A stretch of 64,000 bases of DNA, taken from positions 3,638,501-3,702,500 of the forward strand of contig NZ_CP092483.1 of the NCBI RefSeq assembly GCF_022429625.1, given 5' to 3'. The position numbers were made by a program, and so were the translations under genes. A model generated the notes under the pieces. It was given only the letters and a program-made list of their open reading frames with translations. It did no database searches and was not told where the DNA came from. Origin of the DNA: Devosia lacusdianchii (lineage in GTDB: Bacteria; Pseudomonadota; Alphaproteobacteria; Rhizobiales; Devosiaceae). Shown in pieces: positions 53,402 through 62,336 of the stretch. Every line of letters starts with the position of its first letter. The stretch's first letter is position 1.

Positions 53402-53430
53402 TTGACATTCAGCTAATGGAGTCGCTTTAT
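53402..53430 (+). promoter_or_regulatory. Possible sigma-70 promoter of bfd-bfr
   Basis: TTGACA at 53402-53407 is followed after 17 bases by CTTTAT at 53425-53430. Transcription would start near 53437, which makes ATG 53467 and not 53416 the bfd start. Confidence 0.4.
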
Positions 53431-53466
53431 GCGCCCAGCAAGCTCCACTCGTTCATTTCGGCACCC

Positions 53467-53778
53467 ATGCTCGTCTGCCAATGCAACATGATCACGTCCA
53501 AGGAGATCGAGGATATCGTCCTCGACCTTCTGAAAGCTGATCCGTGGCAATTGGTGGTTCCGGCCAAGGTCTATAACGAGCTTGACCGTCGCGCCAAATG
53601 CGGCGGTTGCGTGCCGAATGTGGTGGACATTATCGTCCGCGTCACCGAAAACTACCACTCGCAGCAAGCCCACCCGGCGGCGGATCTGGTTCACATCCAG
53701 ACCGGCCTGGAGAAGCTCAAGAAACAGCAGAGTGGAGTACGTCGTGAAAGGCGAAGCACAAGTCATCGAGCGGCTTAA
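53467..53778 (+). CDS. bfd: Bacterioferritin-associated ferredoxin-like [2Fe-2S] protein
   Basis: This 103-residue protein starts [18 protein letters not shown] and has a second cysteine pair in [16 protein letters not shown]. It thus has the CxC...CxxC arrangement of Bfd-type BFD_2Fe2S domains. Bfd reduces ferric iron stored in bacterioferritin so that it can be released. The C-terminal extension (about 35 residues, basic) is unusual and its coding region overlaps the start of bfr by 35 bases. An upstream ATG (53416) is possible but would lie before the predicted transcription start. Confidence 0.85.
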   Translation: MLVCQCNMITSKEIEDIVLDLLKADPWQLVVPAKVYNELDRRAKCGGCVPNVVDIIVRVTENYHSQQAHPAADLVHIQTGLEKLKKQQSGVRRERRSTSHRAA

Positions 53779-54229
53779 CGAGGCCCTCTTCCTCGAACTT
53801 GGCGCAGTCAACCAGTACTGGGTCCATTATCGTCTTCTCGACGATTGGGGCTACAAGAAGCTGGCCACCAAGGAACGTGCTGAATCCATTGAAGAAATGC
53901 ACCACGCCGATCGTTTGATCGAGCGCATTATTTTCCTGGAAGGTCATCCGAACCTGCAGCGCGTGGCGCCGTTGCGAATCGGCCAGACGATCAAGGAAGT
54001 GCTCGAGGCCGACCTGGCCGGCGAGTACGACGCCCGCGCCGCCTACAAGGCGAGCCGCGAGCTGTGCGAACAGCTTGGCGACTATGTTTCCAAGAACCTG
54101 TTCGAAGAATTGCTGACCGACGAGGAAGGCCATATCGACTTCCTCGAAACCCAGCTCGAACTGCTCGACAAGATCGGCGTCGAGAAGTACGGCCAGCTCA
54201 ATTCAGCTTCGGCCGACGAAGCAGAATAG
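53744..54229 (+). CDS. bfr: Bacterioferritin
   Basis: This 161-residue protein aligns with E. coli Bfr from the first residue. The ferroxidase ligands Glu18, Glu51, His54, Glu94, Glu127 and His130 are all present, as is the haem ligand Met52 (EEMHHAD). It forms a 24-subunit haem-containing shell that oxidises and stores iron. The start is a GTG with GGAG upstream, inside the end of bfd in another frame, so the two genes are translationally linked. A strong terminator follows. Confidence 0.96.
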   Translation: MKGEAQVIERLNEALFLELGAVNQYWVHYRLLDDWGYKKLATKERAESIEEMHHADRLIERIIFLEGHPNLQRVAPLRIGQTIKEVLEADLAGEYDARAAYKASRELCEQLGDYVSKNLFEELLTDEEGHIDFLETQLELLDKIGVEKYGQLNSASADEAE

Positions 54230-54249
54230 GCATCAGGCCACGAATTTGG

Positions 54250-54284
54250 AACCGCCCGATCCATCGATCGGGCGGTTTGTTTTG
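54250..54284 (+). terminator. Rho-independent terminator after bfr
   Basis: The arms AACCGCCCGATC (54250-54261) and GATCGGGCGGTT (54266-54277) pair perfectly around CATC and run into TTTGTTTT. The next gene is convergent and ends at 54287, so it may use the same hairpin. Confidence 0.92.
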
Positions 54285-54286
54285 CG

Positions 54287-54655
54287 CTAGAGGTTGGCGG
54301 CGACCTCGATGAGGAAGGCGCCGGGGGTCATGCAATAGAAGCCGACGCTGCCAGTGGGGCCGCGCTTGTAGAACTGCACCTCGCCCGCTTCAACACCGGC
54401 AGCCAGCAATTCGACATGCTTGCTGCGCACCGCGGCCTCATCGGCGACGAAGAAGCCGATGTGGAAATTGCGCGAATAGCTGACGGTCTCGCCCTTGGCC
54501 GCGACCATCAGATTGAAGGTGAAGCCATGACCGTCGTCGAGGACGGCGAAGGCATTGTTGCGATTGGCCAAGAGCGAAAGGCCGAGAAAACGTTCGAAGA
54601 AGGCGACCGTGGCGCCGACATCGGCAACGGCCAGATTGGCGTGATTGAGTTTCAT
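54287..54655 (-). CDS. VOC-family (glyoxalase/dioxygenase fold) protein
   Basis: This 122-residue protein has the vicinal-oxygen-chelate pattern. It starts KLNHANLAVADVGATVAFFERFLGL and has a second half with FHIGFFVADEAAVRSKHVELLAAGV and a terminal Glu in GAFLIEVAANL. A His near the start (residue 5) and the C-terminal Glu could be metal ligands. The substrate is unknown. The start at 54655 is the first residue of the domain. Confidence 0.87.
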   Translation of the reverse strand: MKLNHANLAVADVGATVAFFERFLGLSLLANRNNAFAVLDDGHGFTFNLMVAAKGETVSYSRNFHIGFFVADEAAVRSKHVELLAAGVEAGEVQFYKRGPTGSVGFYCMTPGAFLIEVAANL

Positions 54656-54937
54656 TTTTTGTCTTTCAAGAAATTGGGAAGAATGGGCGCGCGGAGCGGC
54701 GCCAGGCGGCGCGCGCGCATGCGGATCATCAAGGGGAAAGCGGTACACCGGGACCTCGACAAGCAAGACCATCCCGGAAACATTCCGAGACGAACTTGCC
54801 GTGGGTCACTTGCGCCTCCGGCGCAGGACAGATCCGCGAGGGGATCGGTAGACGCCGGACTTACCATACCGGCTTAGCTTTTCGGCTAGCAACGGCGTCT
54901 TACACCGCGCATTAATGCCGGGCAAGGAGAGACAACC

Positions 54938-55369
54938 ATGACCTGGCACGCCGGCCGCCTGATCGACCACGTTCACCTGCGCGCGCAGAACTTCGTCAAC
55001 ACGCGCTATTTCTATGAGGCGGTGTTCGCCGTGCTTGGCATCAAGATCGAGCAATCCGGCAGCAACTGGTTTCAGGTCGATGAGCTGTTTGTCGATGCCG
55101 CCGACGCCAAGACCGTGCCCACCCATGTGCATCTGGCCTTCCAGGCCAAGGATCGGCAGATGGTCGACGCCTTTCACCGGGCCGCATTGGCGGCGGGTGG
55201 CACCGACAATGGCGCGCCCGGCGAGCGCCATTACCACCCCGGTTATTACGGCGCCTTCGTACTCGATCCCGATGGCAACAATATCGAGGCCGTATTCCAT
55301 GGCCCGGTCCGCCGCTCGGCCGCTTCGGTGCGGATGGACCCTATCGTCGCTACTCCGGCCAAGGAATGA
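54938..55369 (+). CDS. VOC-family protein (glyoxalase-like)
   Basis: This 143-residue VOC protein has LIDHVHLRAQNFVNTRYFYEAVFAVLG at the N terminus, THVHLAFQAKDRQMVDAFHRAALAAGG in the middle and the terminal GNNIEAVFHGP with a metal-ligand Glu. AAGGAGAGAC precedes the ATG. A possible stem (AGACGCCG at 54850, CGGCGTCT at 54893) lies in the leader. It overlaps the nucleotidyltransferase gene tail to tail by 20 bases. Confidence 0.88.
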   Translation: MTWHAGRLIDHVHLRAQNFVNTRYFYEAVFAVLGIKIEQSGSNWFQVDELFVDAADAKTVPTHVHLAFQAKDRQMVDAFHRAALAAGGTDNGAPGERHYHPGYYGAFVLDPDGNNIEAVFHGPVRRSAASVRMDPIVATPAKE

Positions 55370-55967
55370 GCGTCAGCTCCGGCCAGATGGTCTTGGCACG
55401 CAGGCCCTTGGCAGTGTGCGACACCCTGTTGTCGAGTACCGGATTGGGCACCATGCGGAATGAGAACAAGTCATCGAGCCCGAAAGGCGCGACGATCGCC
55501 ATTCTGCCATCGTCGTCAAGCCGGGCACCAACGGCATGCGTCTTGGATGCATAGCGCCCCAGCATCTCGGCCGACGATGTCAATGGACTGAACGGGCTGC
55601 CGAATTTCTGTTCGAACCACAAATGCACCCGCGCCTGATTGCGCACTTGCACCGGCACTGGCAGGCCGGCAAAGCGCTGGTCCAGCGCTTTGATCACCCG
55701 ATCTTCGGCGTCCCAGCCCGTATCGCTGGCATCGAAGTAGAACACATCGATATCGTTGACCCCGGTCAGCGCCGGCCGGCTGGTCAGATAGTTCCAGACT
55801 TCGTTGTAGATAGCCCCGGCCACCAGCAGATGATCAGGCAGCGCCAGGGAGCGCAGCCCTTCAAGCACATCCATCAGCACCGGCTGGGCACGGATGATGG
55901 CTTCGAGCGCGCCGCGCTGCGTCTCAGCGGCTGCACCGGAAAATCGGAGATGGTCGGCGGCAGACAT
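55350..55967 (-). CDS. Nucleotidyltransferase-family protein (DUF925/NTP_transf_6)
   Basis: This 205-residue protein has the NTP_transf_6 signature: LPDHLLVAGAIYNEVWNYLTSRPALTGVNDIDVFYFD (about residues 42-78), with a GA/N pair and the acidic DIDVFYFD that stands in for the hG[GS]...DxD motif. WDAEDRVIKAL and VQVRNQARVHLWFEQKFG follow. The fold predicts nucleotide transfer, but substrates are unknown. Confidence 0.87.
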   Translation of the reverse strand: MSAADHLRFSGAAAETQRGALEAIIRAQPVLMDVLEGLRSLALPDHLLVAGAIYNEVWNYLTSRPALTGVNDIDVFYFDASDTGWDAEDRVIKALDQRFAGLPVPVQVRNQARVHLWFEQKFGSPFSPLTSSAEMLGRYASKTHAVGARLDDDGRMAIVAPFGLDDLFSFRMVPNPVLDNRVSHTAKGLRAKTIWPELTLIPWPE

Positions 55968-55978
55968 GCAATAGCCTC

Positions 55979-56051
55979 ATGGTGAGCCCGTCGAACCACG
56001 AGGCGTGACACCATCTTGCCACGCCCTCGTCCTTCGACAAGCTCAGGATGA
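55979..56051. repeat. Alphaproteobacterial CTCGTCCTTCGACAAGCTC intergenic repeat
   Basis: The segment TCATGGTGAGCCCGTCGAACCACGAGG (left) and CCTCGTCCTTCGACAAGCTCAGGATGA (right) form an imperfect inverted pair in the gap between two minus-strand genes. The CCTTCGACAAGCTCAGGATGAG unit is a common intergenic element in alphaproteobacteria. Confidence 0.7.
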
Positions 56052-56089
56052 GAGCTATCAGCGGATTTCCACGCTTGAAGGGAGATCCA

Positions 56090-57103
56090 TCACTTCTCGA
56101 TCGGCTGGAACATCGCGTTCAGCTGGTCGACGATCTGGTCCATCGGCGCGATTGATTCAGGCAGCTGCTCCGGCGGGTCGGGGGCCACTGCCACATAGGG
56201 CACGCCGCTGGGAAAGGCGCCGAACATCTGGAAGAAGGCCACCATGTCGTCAAGGACAGGCATGCGCCAGCGCCATAGCGAGCCCATGGCGATCACCGGC
56301 TCCATATGTCCGAAGCCTTCGTAATAGCGGGTGGTGACCCAGACGCCGCTCTCCTGGAGCTTCTGGGCGAAACGCTCGGTATTCTGCATCCGCACGATGG
56401 GATCAGTCGTGCCGGTCGCCAGATACATGGGTGGCGTCTGGTTGGTGACGAGATTGATCGGCTGGGTGCCCTGCGGATTGGGCGCGGCGCCAAAAGCGTT
56501 CTGCACCTCGCCATATTCGAACGGATAGAAATCGTATGGCCCCGACAGCGCCGCAACCCCCAGGATCGGCATGGTCACGCCATACTCCCGCAGGAAGGAC
56601 GGATCGAGCGACAGCATCACCGCATTATAGGCCCCCGCCGAGTGGCCGGCGAGGAACAGCCGGTTGGGATCGCCGCCATACTGGGCGATATTGTCCTGCA
56701 CCCATTTGAGCGCGCTGGCGCTGTCTTCGAGGAATTCCGGATACTGCACCTCGGGCACGAGGCGATAGTCGGCGATGACAACGACGAAGCCGCGCGAGGC
56801 CAGGGCCCGACCAACGAACTGGTAGTCGCTGCGCTCACCCCGGTTCCAGCCGCCGCCATAGATGAAGAACACCACCGGCGCCGCCGCGCCACGCGCCTCG
56901 GGTGCGTAAACGTCGAGCTTGTGGCGCTGGCCATCGGCATAGGCGATGCCATCACCCACCTTGACCGTCCCGGCATCCATTGCCGCCGGCAGGTTGAACG
57001 GGTCCATCACCGATAGCGCGAAGGCAGGCACGGGGAGGATGGCAAGCGCCAAAAGCAATATCAATGCGCGGCGGAACGGCGAGATCAGTCTGGACATGGG
57101 CAT
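56090..57103 (-). CDS. Secreted alpha/beta hydrolase (esterase/lipase type)
   Basis: This 337-residue hydrolase has a signal peptide (about residues 1-29, LILLLALAILPVPAFA). The oxyanion segment is VFFIYGGGWNRGERSDYQFVG, and the nucleophile elbow is GHSAGAYNAV (Ser near residue 157). Asp is in TGTTDPIV and His in YEGFGHME. It shares nearly all core motifs with the cytoplasmic hydrolase at 50988. A C-terminal extension of about 50 proline-rich residues is particular to this copy. An internal ATG at 57097 is an alternative start. Confidence 0.9.
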   Translation of the reverse strand: MPMSRLISPFRRALILLLALAILPVPAFALSVMDPFNLPAAMDAGTVKVGDGIAYADGQRHKLDVYAPEARGAAAPVVFFIYGGGWNRGERSDYQFVGRALASRGFVVVIADYRLVPEVQYPEFLEDSASALKWVQDNIAQYGGDPNRLFLAGHSAGAYNAVMLSLDPSFLREYGVTMPILGVAALSGPYDFYPFEYGEVQNAFGAAPNPQGTQPINLVTNQTPPMYLATGTTDPIVRMQNTERFAQKLQESGVWVTTRYYEGFGHMEPVIAMGSLWRWRMPVLDDMVAFFQMFGAFPSGVPYVAVAPDPPEQLPESIAPMDQIVDQLNAMFQPIEK

Positions 57104-57255
57104 ATGGTTCTAATGGGGAGGCTGTTGCCTAGCGACCAAAACCGGGGATTTTGTGGCGCCCCGGAATGGGCGAGGGCAGGCGCCTCGAACGTGTGGAGAC
57201 TGGCCTGCCCTCTACTTAAGCGGTAACAGGGTGCCCCCAACTGGTTAACGACAGG

Positions 57256-58473
57256 TTAACGCTTGAGCGTATCGAGCAGCCGTCCGGAAATGTAGCCGTC
57301 GGCGGGCAGGCCCATGCGGGTCTGGTAGGCCAGCACTGCCGCCCTGGTCTTGGGACCGATGACGCCGTCCGGCGAACCAACATCAAAACCGGCCCGGCCC
57401 AGCAGGGTCTGCAGTTCCGCCTTCTGCGCTTTGGTCAGCGCATAGTCGCCAGCCGGCCAAGGCGTCGCAAAGCCACCGCCGCCGATAATCCTGTCAGCCA
57501 GATGGCCGACGGCCAAGGCGTAGCTGTCGGAATTATTGTAGCGCTTGATCACATCAAAGTTAGGTAGCAACAGGAAGGTCGGGCCAGCGGCGCCGGCCGG
57601 CATGTAAAGCCGGCCCACATCGCTGGCGCGGGGGAAGGGTTTGCCGGAGACGCGCTGGATGCCCATGGCCTGCCACTGGCTCAGCGGCGCGCGCTCCATC
57701 TGCCGGGCGCGGGCGAAGTCGAAACCGTTGGGCAGCTTGACCTCATAGCCCCAGGTTTCGCCGGGGCGCCACTTGAAATTGTTGAGATAATTGGCGGTGG
57801 AGCCCAGCGCATCCTGCACTGAGTTCCAGATATCCTTGCGCCCGTCGCCATTGTAATCGACGGCATAAGCCATGAAGCTCGACGGCATGAACTGCGTATG
57901 CCCCATGGCACCGGCCCAGGAGCCAACCATGTTACCGGGGCTTACATGCCCATCGGACACAATGCGCAGGGCCGTCAGCAGCTCGCCACGGAAAAAGTCG
58001 GCGCGATAGCCGCCTTCGGTCAGCGTCGCCAGCGCATGGATGGTGTTCTCGCCGCCCATGAAGCCGCCGAAATTGGTTTCCATGCCCCAGATGGCGAGGA
58101 CGATTTCGGGCTGCACGCCCCAGCGCTGCTGTGCCCCGCCAAGCGTCTGCGCCCATTCCCCGCGCATGGCTTGGCCCTTCGCCGCCTGCGCATTGGTGAC
58201 GCGGCGGTCGACATACTGCTGCACCGTCTGGCTGAATTCCGGCTGCTTGCGCGTCAGCTCCATGATCTTGGGCATGTAATTGTAGCCGGCAAAGGCCGCC
58301 TCGAACGCCGATCGGCTGACGCCGCGCGCCTCGGCCAGTGGCCAGAGGCCGCGCACGAAATCGGCGCTATTGGCCAAAGCCGGTGCTACCGCGCCAAGGC
58401 TCAGTGCGCCGGCGATCGCCAGCGCCGCCAGGCGACGGAATAGGGAAGAGTTCTTGCCGACGACAAGGGTCAT
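57256..58473 (-). CDS. Lytic murein transglycosylase (MltB type) with peptidoglycan-binding domain
   Basis: This 405-residue periplasmic enzyme has a signal peptide (cleavage after ALA, about residue 35). An MltB/Slt35-type catalytic domain follows (about 40-330) with AIWGMETNFGGFMG, whose Glu is catalytic, then GAMGHTQFMPSSFM and DYNGDGRKDIWNS. A C-terminal PG_binding_1 domain (about 340-405) ends DVGSPDGVIGPKTRAAVLAYQ. It cleaves glycan strands to 1,6-anhydro-MurNAc products, the substrates of AnmK after uptake. No lipobox is visible, so it is soluble. GAGG precedes ATG 58473. Confidence 0.93.
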   Translation of the reverse strand: MTLVVGKNSSLFRRLAALAIAGALSLGAVAPALANSADFVRGLWPLAEARGVSRSAFEAAFAGYNYMPKIMELTRKQPEFSQTVQQYVDRRVTNAQAAKGQAMRGEWAQTLGGAQQRWGVQPEIVLAIWGMETNFGGFMGGENTIHALATLTEGGYRADFFRGELLTALRIVSDGHVSPGNMVGSWAGAMGHTQFMPSSFMAYAVDYNGDGRKDIWNSVQDALGSTANYLNNFKWRPGETWGYEVKLPNGFDFARARQMERAPLSQWQAMGIQRVSGKPFPRASDVGRLYMPAGAAGPTFLLLPNFDVIKRYNNSDSYALAVGHLADRIIGGGGFATPWPAGDYALTKAQKAELQTLLGRAGFDVGSPDGVIGPKTRAAVLAYQTRMGLPADGYISGRLLDTLKR

Positions 58474-58636
58474 GACGGGCCTCGCGATACGCACTTACAA
58501 AGGTCACGAACGAACCTGCCGGCTCTGCCGGCCCTGCTCGCACGCGCAGCCTGTGCCGCAACAGGCGCGTATCACTATTTTAACCGATCAAATTAAGATC
58601 GCCTTAAGGCAACGGGCGCTGCCGATCACAAACGCT

Positions 58637-60796
58637 TCACTCGGCCAGCGCGGCCTCATCGAATGGCAGGGCCTTGTTGGAGCTGCGGACATAGGAGACG
58701 CGTTGCGTCGGCGTCGAGATGCCACGCTCGTCGAACAGGCGCATGACCAGCTCGGTATAGAGCCGGCCAGGGGCCCATTGCTTGCCCGCCAACGTTTTGA
58801 CGCGCGCCCGCAGGCTCATCGAGGCCGGCGTGATCGCGATCAGCCCTTGCAGATCCAGATCGTCGAGGATGACGCTGCTGTGCTCGCTTTCCATCACCTT
58901 GGCGAAGGCATCGCGCATTGCCTGCTTGACCTCCTCGATGTCGCTGTCGCGCGCCACCTCGAACTCGGCCACGTAGAAGGAGAAGCCGCGCACCATATTG
59001 CTCACCTGGTCGACCGATGAGAACGGGATCAGGTGCACGGTGCCGGTCATGTCGCGAATGGTGACCGAGCGAATGGTGAGCTTTTCCACCACACCCGATT
59101 TGCCGGCCGCCTCCACCACGTCGCCCTCGTTCATGACATTCTCGAACTGGATGAAGATGCCGGTGATGATGTCCTGCACCAGCTTCTGAGCGCCAAACCC
59201 GATGGCGAGGCCGATGACCCCGGCGCCGGCCAGCAGCGGCGCGATATTGACCCCGATCTGGCCCAGAGCCAGCATCAATCCGAACACGGCCAGCGCCACG
59301 GTAAAGGCGTTCTTGAACAGGTTCAGCAGCGTCTTCTCACGCGACGTCGGCACATTGATTGTGTTGTTGAGCCGATATTCGACCCAGGACGAAACCGCCA
59401 GGTAGAGCAGGAAACAGAAGATGATGATGAGCGCTGCGGAAATCGTAGCACCAGCAACCTGCTGACCGTCATTGCTGCTGATCCAGCCGACAAAGTTGAA
59501 CAGCGACCATGCCTGAGCAATTGCCAGCACCACCCCGGCGATCACGATCCAGCGGACAACCTGCATGACCGTCGGCACAAAAGCCTGGAGCCTCGTTTCA
59601 AGCAGCGGCAATCGCTGCTTGATATCCTCTGGCAGCCGCAAGCCGACACTCACAAAGCGGCGAATGAACCCGACGATGACGACACCCACCACGATCGCCA
59701 CGACCGACTGGATGGTAGCCGCCAGCATGAAGGGCAGCGCCTGGTCCGGGTTGGCAAACCACACCACCAGCAGCGCCAGGAGATAGGCGATGGCGACCAC
59801 ATGCCAATAGCGCCCCAGTAGCAGCAGCAACTGGCCATAGCCGTCATTGCCGCGCCGTTCAGCCAGGCCCACCAGCCAGGTCCGAACATCGTTCTTGTTC
59901 TGCATCACCACGATGATGCCGATGATGACCGCCGTTGCCATGACCAGCACCTGCACCGCCGCCGCAATGCCGGGCGCTAAATTGGCGGCCAGCAATGGCG
60001 ACACGAACAGGAAGGTGTAGCCGATGAGCGAAATGATCCGCGCCAGCCAGAACGACCAATAGGCCGCATTATCGTCGCTGACCGGAATGAGCCGCAGGGC
60101 CGCGAAGCGGGGCGACAGCGCCGTCCGCGCCACCAGCTTCACCATCTCGACCAGAAGGAATGCGTTGAGCAGCAACGATTGATTGATGCCCATGCGGCCC
60201 GGCGCGTCGCCCACAAAGGTCAGGGCCACGAAATAGCCGATGCCCCAGGCCAGCAGCACGCTACCGAGATCCACCAGCAATCCCCCGATGGCGCCGCCGA
60301 TCCGCGCGATCCACCCACGTCCGGCCACCCGGCCGGCAATCTGCCGCTGCAAGGCGATGACAACAATACGCAGGGCCAGAAAGCTGCCAAACAGCGCCGC
60401 GCCCACCAGCACGACGCCGGCCGTCACGGTCAGAAACGCGCTGAGATCGGCATCTTGGGTCCCGCTCAATCCCTCCTGCAGATCGATGAATACCTGGCCG
60501 ACAGAGCGCAAAGTCGCCGATGTGCCCTCTGCCGCCGCACGGGTATATTCGGCCAGCTGGCGGACGATGCTGAGATCGGCCGGCGCCTCTTCCGCAGGCG
60601 CCACGCTCGCGCTCCCCTGCTTCAGCCGCTCGATCAGCGCTGCCCGGGTTTCGTCATTCTCGATGATGCGAACCAACTCGTCGATGCTGGCATCGCTGCT
60701 CGTCGTCTCGGCGCTGGCGGCGGGTAGCAATGGCGATTGCGCCAGTACCGGTGCCGATGACAGCATGAGGGCGAAGAGCAGAATGAAGATTCGCAT
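58637..60796 (-). CDS. Large MscS-family mechanosensitive channel (YbiO-like)
   Basis: This 719-residue protein has a signal peptide (MRIFILLFALMLSSAPVLAQ) and a long periplasmic/membrane N-terminal part with about eight extra helices. The MscS core (about residues 470-700) has the pore helix GVIGLAIGFGAQKLVQDIITGIFI and the beta domain NVMNEGDVVEAAGKSGVVEKLTIRSVTIR. The architecture matches E. coli YbiO, a moderate-conductance osmotic release valve. The reading frame extends upstream, but the signal peptide sets the start at 60796. Confidence 0.92.
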   Translation of the reverse strand: MRIFILLFALMLSSAPVLAQSPLLPAASAETTSSDASIDELVRIIENDETRAALIERLKQGSASVAPAEEAPADLSIVRQLAEYTRAAAEGTSATLRSVGQVFIDLQEGLSGTQDADLSAFLTVTAGVVLVGAALFGSFLALRIVVIALQRQIAGRVAGRGWIARIGGAIGGLLVDLGSVLLAWGIGYFVALTFVGDAPGRMGINQSLLLNAFLLVEMVKLVARTALSPRFAALRLIPVSDDNAAYWSFWLARIISLIGYTFLFVSPLLAANLAPGIAAAVQVLVMATAVIIGIIVVMQNKNDVRTWLVGLAERRGNDGYGQLLLLLGRYWHVVAIAYLLALLVVWFANPDQALPFMLAATIQSVVAIVVGVVIVGFIRRFVSVGLRLPEDIKQRLPLLETRLQAFVPTVMQVVRWIVIAGVVLAIAQAWSLFNFVGWISSNDGQQVAGATISAALIIIFCFLLYLAVSSWVEYRLNNTINVPTSREKTLLNLFKNAFTVALAVFGLMLALGQIGVNIAPLLAGAGVIGLAIGFGAQKLVQDIITGIFIQFENVMNEGDVVEAAGKSGVVEKLTIRSVTIRDMTGTVHLIPFSSVDQVSNMVRGFSFYVAEFEVARDSDIEEVKQAMRDAFAKVMESEHSSVILDDLDLQGLIAITPASMSLRARVKTLAGKQWAPGRLYTELVMRLFDERGISTPTQRVSYVRSSNKALPFDEAALAE

Positions 60797-60927
60797 TGAA
60801 TATTCCGACAGCTTGAACTGGACAAAGGTCGAAAACCGCACGGGCAAGACGACCACCCATGTGGATACGCTGGGGCGGTGACAAGGTTCAACCGCAGCGG
60901 CGCACTTTCGATCGAAAGGAAGACCTA

Positions 60928-62232
60928 ATGGCCAATTATGATGGAATACAGGCTTGGGAGGCGCGGATCGCCGCTCTCTGGGCCGAGTTTGATGCGCTTT
61001 CGGGCGCCGATTTTCTGGCCCGTATGGTCGCACTGACCACGGAACGCCCACAGGGTGATGCACGCGCTGCGTTTGAACTGGCCTCCGCGGATGACTCGAT
61101 CGGCGAAGAGGCATCGGCCGCGCCGCTTTATGAAGCAGCCATGCGTCTGGGCCTCGAGCCATCCTTGCGTCGCCAGGCGTCCATTCAACTGGCGAGCACG
61201 CTGCGCAATCTCGGCCGTGCCGATGAGGGCTTGGCTCTGCTGCACGCCGAGCGGCTTCAGGCCAGCGATGACCTCGACGACGCACTGGCGGTGTTTGAGT
61301 CCCTGCTCCTGGCCGATCTCGGCCGCGAGCGCGAAGGTCTCTCGCGCGCGCTCGGCGCGATGGCTGGCCACCTGCCGCGCTATCGTCGCTCCGTCACCAA
61401 TTATGCCAAGGCCCTGCTGACCACAGCCGTCGGCTTCTCCGACGACGATCTCTTCCTTTTTGCCCGAGACGGTGCGCCGGAGCTGCCGGACACGACGGAC
61501 CGTGGCCACATCACGCATGATGGCGCGCGGATCTGGTACGCCAGCCACGGAACTGGCCCTGCCGTTGTCCTCCTGCATGGCGGCCTCGGCCACGCCGGCA
61601 ATTGGGGCTATCAGGTGCCGGCTTTGCTCGCCGCAGGGTACCGGACAGTTGCGATCGACAGCCGCGGCCACGGCCGCAGCACGCGTGACGATCGCCCCTA
61701 TAGCTATGAACTGATGGCCGGCGATGTTCTCGCCGTTCTCGATCATCTGTCGATCGACCGGGCCGCTTTTGTTGGTTGGAGCGACGGCGCCTGCATAGCC
61801 CTTGTCCTCGCGGACATGGCTCCGGAGCGCGCCACCGGCGTGATGTTCTTTGCCTGCAATGTGGATGACACCGGTACCCTGCCCTTTGTCGGCACCCCGG
61901 TCATTGACCGCTGCTTTTCGCGTCACGGCAAGGACTATGCCGCCTTGTCTGCAACGCCAGACGATTTCGGCCCCTTCGTGGAAGCGGTCGGCGCCATGCA
62001 GCGGAGCCAGCCGAACTATGGCGCCGCCGATCTGGCCACGCTGTCGCGTCCCTTCACCATCGTCCAAGCCGAATTCGAGGAGTTCATCCGCCCCGAGCAT
62101 GCGCGGTATCTCACCGCCACCATACCAAGCGCCAAGTTGGTCACCCTACCGGGCGTCAGCCACTTCGCTCCTCTGCAGCGCCCGGCGACCTTCAACGCTG
62201 CCGTGTTGGAGTTTTTGAAAGCGCAGAACTGA
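60928..62232 (+). CDS. TPR_5-alpha/beta hydrolase fusion protein
   Basis: This 434-residue protein has two parts. Residues about 5-165 are a TPR_5-type tetratricopeptide domain (AFELASADDSIGEEASAAPLYEAAMRLGL and IQLASTLRNLGRADEGLALL). Residues about 185-434 are an alpha/beta hydrolase with the oxyanion motif LLHGGLGHAGNW, nucleophile elbow VGWSDGACIAL (Ser in GWSDG), FACNVDD and the C-terminal His in GVSHFAPLQ. The two domains normally occur as separate proteins. AAAGGAAG precedes ATG 60928. It is divergent from the MscS channel gene. Confidence 0.9.
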   Translation: MANYDGIQAWEARIAALWAEFDALSGADFLARMVALTTERPQGDARAAFELASADDSIGEEASAAPLYEAAMRLGLEPSLRRQASIQLASTLRNLGRADEGLALLHAERLQASDDLDDALAVFESLLLADLGREREGLSRALGAMAGHLPRYRRSVTNYAKALLTTAVGFSDDDLFLFARDGAPELPDTTDRGHITHDGARIWYASHGTGPAVVLLHGGLGHAGNWGYQVPALLAAGYRTVAIDSRGHGRSTRDDRPYSYELMAGDVLAVLDHLSIDRAAFVGWSDGACIALVLADMAPERATGVMFFACNVDDTGTLPFVGTPVIDRCFSRHGKDYAALSATPDDFGPFVEAVGAMQRSQPNYGAADLATLSRPFTIVQAEFEEFIRPEHARYLTATIPSAKLVTLPGVSHFAPLQRPATFNAAVLEFLKAQN

Positions 62233-62336
62233 CGCGCCCCAAAATCGGGCGACTTGACGCACGGACATTCAATACTTGCCTGACGGCACAGCCCGTTTAG
62301 CGAGTGCTAACAGCTCCATACGTACTATCAGGGACT

